6,345 nt of DNA from assembly GCA_900762245.1 (NCBI GenBank), contig CAAFFR010000030.1:1-6345 (forward strand), given 5' to 3'. This DNA is from an uncultured Oscillospiraceae bacterium. Lineage in GTDB: Bacteria > Bacillota_A > Clostridia > Oscillospirales > Oscillospiraceae. The notes beneath the pieces were generated by a model. The model searched no databases, was not told the DNA's origin, and was given only the letters and a program-made list of their open reading frames with translations. Shown piece by piece: positions 5,894-6,345 of this stretch; within the stretch, counting starts at the first letter, position 1, and the number at the start of each line of letters is the position of its first letter. A program made the translations under genes and the position numbers.

Positions 5894-6199
5894 CTACGGC
5901 AGTCTTCCTATCAGGGAACTGCCGTTTTCTTTCAGCCATTTGCGGTGGGTTTTGTAATCCGGGCAGATGCGTTCCACCTCGGCCCAGAATTTGGGGGAGT
6001 GGTTCAGTTCTTTGCGGTGGCACAGCTCATGGACCACCACATAGTCCTGCACCGCCTCCGGGCACAGAAGGAGCAGGCAGTTGAAATTCAGATTCCCCTT
6101 GGAGGAACAGCTGCCCCACCGGGTTCGCTGGCTGCGGATGGTGATGCGGCCATAGCTGACTCCCACCAACGGGGCAAAATGGCGGACCCGTTCCGGCAG
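5894..6199 (-). pseudogene. YgjP-like metal-dependent hydrolase, N-terminus missing
   Basis: The remaining 101 residues carry the YgjP/WLM-type zinc hydrolase signature: TRWGSC (26-31), then [19 protein letters not shown] (54-72) with the HExxH-like metal site HELCH (57-61) and a third ligand candidate in NHS. The frame reads [19 protein letters not shown] upstream of a possible TTG at 6169, which matches the family, then meets an in-frame TAG at 6203-6205. Full-length relatives are typically around 230 residues, so the N-terminal half is missing. Neither the TTG at 6169 nor the nearby GTG has a ribosome-binding site. The lost part has been replaced by phoH sequence. The family call is confident; whether any product is made is doubtful. 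Confidence 0.8.
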
Positions 6200-6345
6200 T
6201 GTCTATCTGCTGAATATCACCGGTAAACACCATTTTTGTACCTTCGCCGGCACGGGTGATGATGGTCTTAATCTCATGTGGGGTCAGGTTCTGGGCTTCA
6301 TCGATAATACAGTAGGTTTCGCTCAAGCTGCGCCCACGGATAAAG
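6198..6345 (-). pseudogene. PhoH-like ATPase fragment, cut mid-domain
   Basis: Read from the window edge, the minus strand encodes [20 protein letters not shown] and continues through [20 protein letters not shown] to TGDIQQIDT. This is the Walker B (IIDEAQN) and sensor (TGD..QID) part of a PhoH ATPase domain, closest in style to PIN-PhoH proteins such as B. subtilis YlaK. In the family the sequence continues with PYLD..SNGL; here it changes at about 6198-6203 into the ygjP remnant, and the continuing frame ([13 protein letters not shown]...) has no PhoH character. The 5' part lies beyond the window, so the gene may be otherwise complete but lacks its C-terminus. Confidence 0.85.

Noticed and set aside
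5810..6226. 138-residue plus-strand open frame
   Set aside because: It overlaps the third repeat and the ygjP remnant antisense; no start signal and no recognisable domain.

Overview
The window looks like chromosomal DNA from a GC-rich gut-type Clostridium, most likely of the Oscillospiraceae/Ruminococcaceae group. This placement is inferred from three things. The proteins resemble Firmicutes families. minD lies directly upstream of a methylglyoxal-synthase-family gene, a neighbourhood known from clostridial division clusters. The gaps between genes are filled with short palindromic repeat elements of the kind common in such genomes. No phage, CRISPR array, rRNA or tRNA gene is visible.

Layout. 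1-1158 (+) is the 3' part of an RND/HlyD-type periplasmic adaptor gene with an unusual Gly/Met-rich linker, followed by a strong hairpin. 1217-1421 is a MITE-like element with long inverted arms. 1475-2830 (-) is hisS, ending in a hairpin at 1435-1463. 2858-2964 is the short copy of a second repeat family. 2989-3402 (-) encodes a methylglyoxal-synthase-fold protein whose expected catalytic residues are replaced. 3436-4176 (-) is a MinD-type ATPase 33 nt upstream of it. The 447-nt divergent region 4177-4623 holds the minD promoter, the long copy of the second repeat and the pta promoter. 4624-5622 (+) is pta, with a terminator at 5713-5739. 5744-5882 is a third repeat with perfect 25-bp inverted ends. 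5894-6345 (-) is a broken locus in which a PhoH-like gene stops mid-domain and is joined directly to the C-terminal metalloprotease-like part of a YgjP-family gene.

How the genes relate. hisS (translation) and pta (acetyl-CoA/acetyl phosphate, acetate fermentation) are housekeeping genes. minD and the mgsA-like gene probably form one transcript from the promoter at 4211-4239. That transcript may run on through the repeat into hisS, because no convincing separate hisS promoter was found. ackA, the usual partner of pta, and minC and minE, the usual partners of minD, are not in the window.

The points most worth a second look are the altered active site of the mgsA-like protein, the phoH::ygjP junction near 6200, the 59-nt insertion that distinguishes two copies of one repeat, and three unrelated repeat families sharing the same 'hairpin within each arm' design. 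I did not find a clearly new defence or mobile system.
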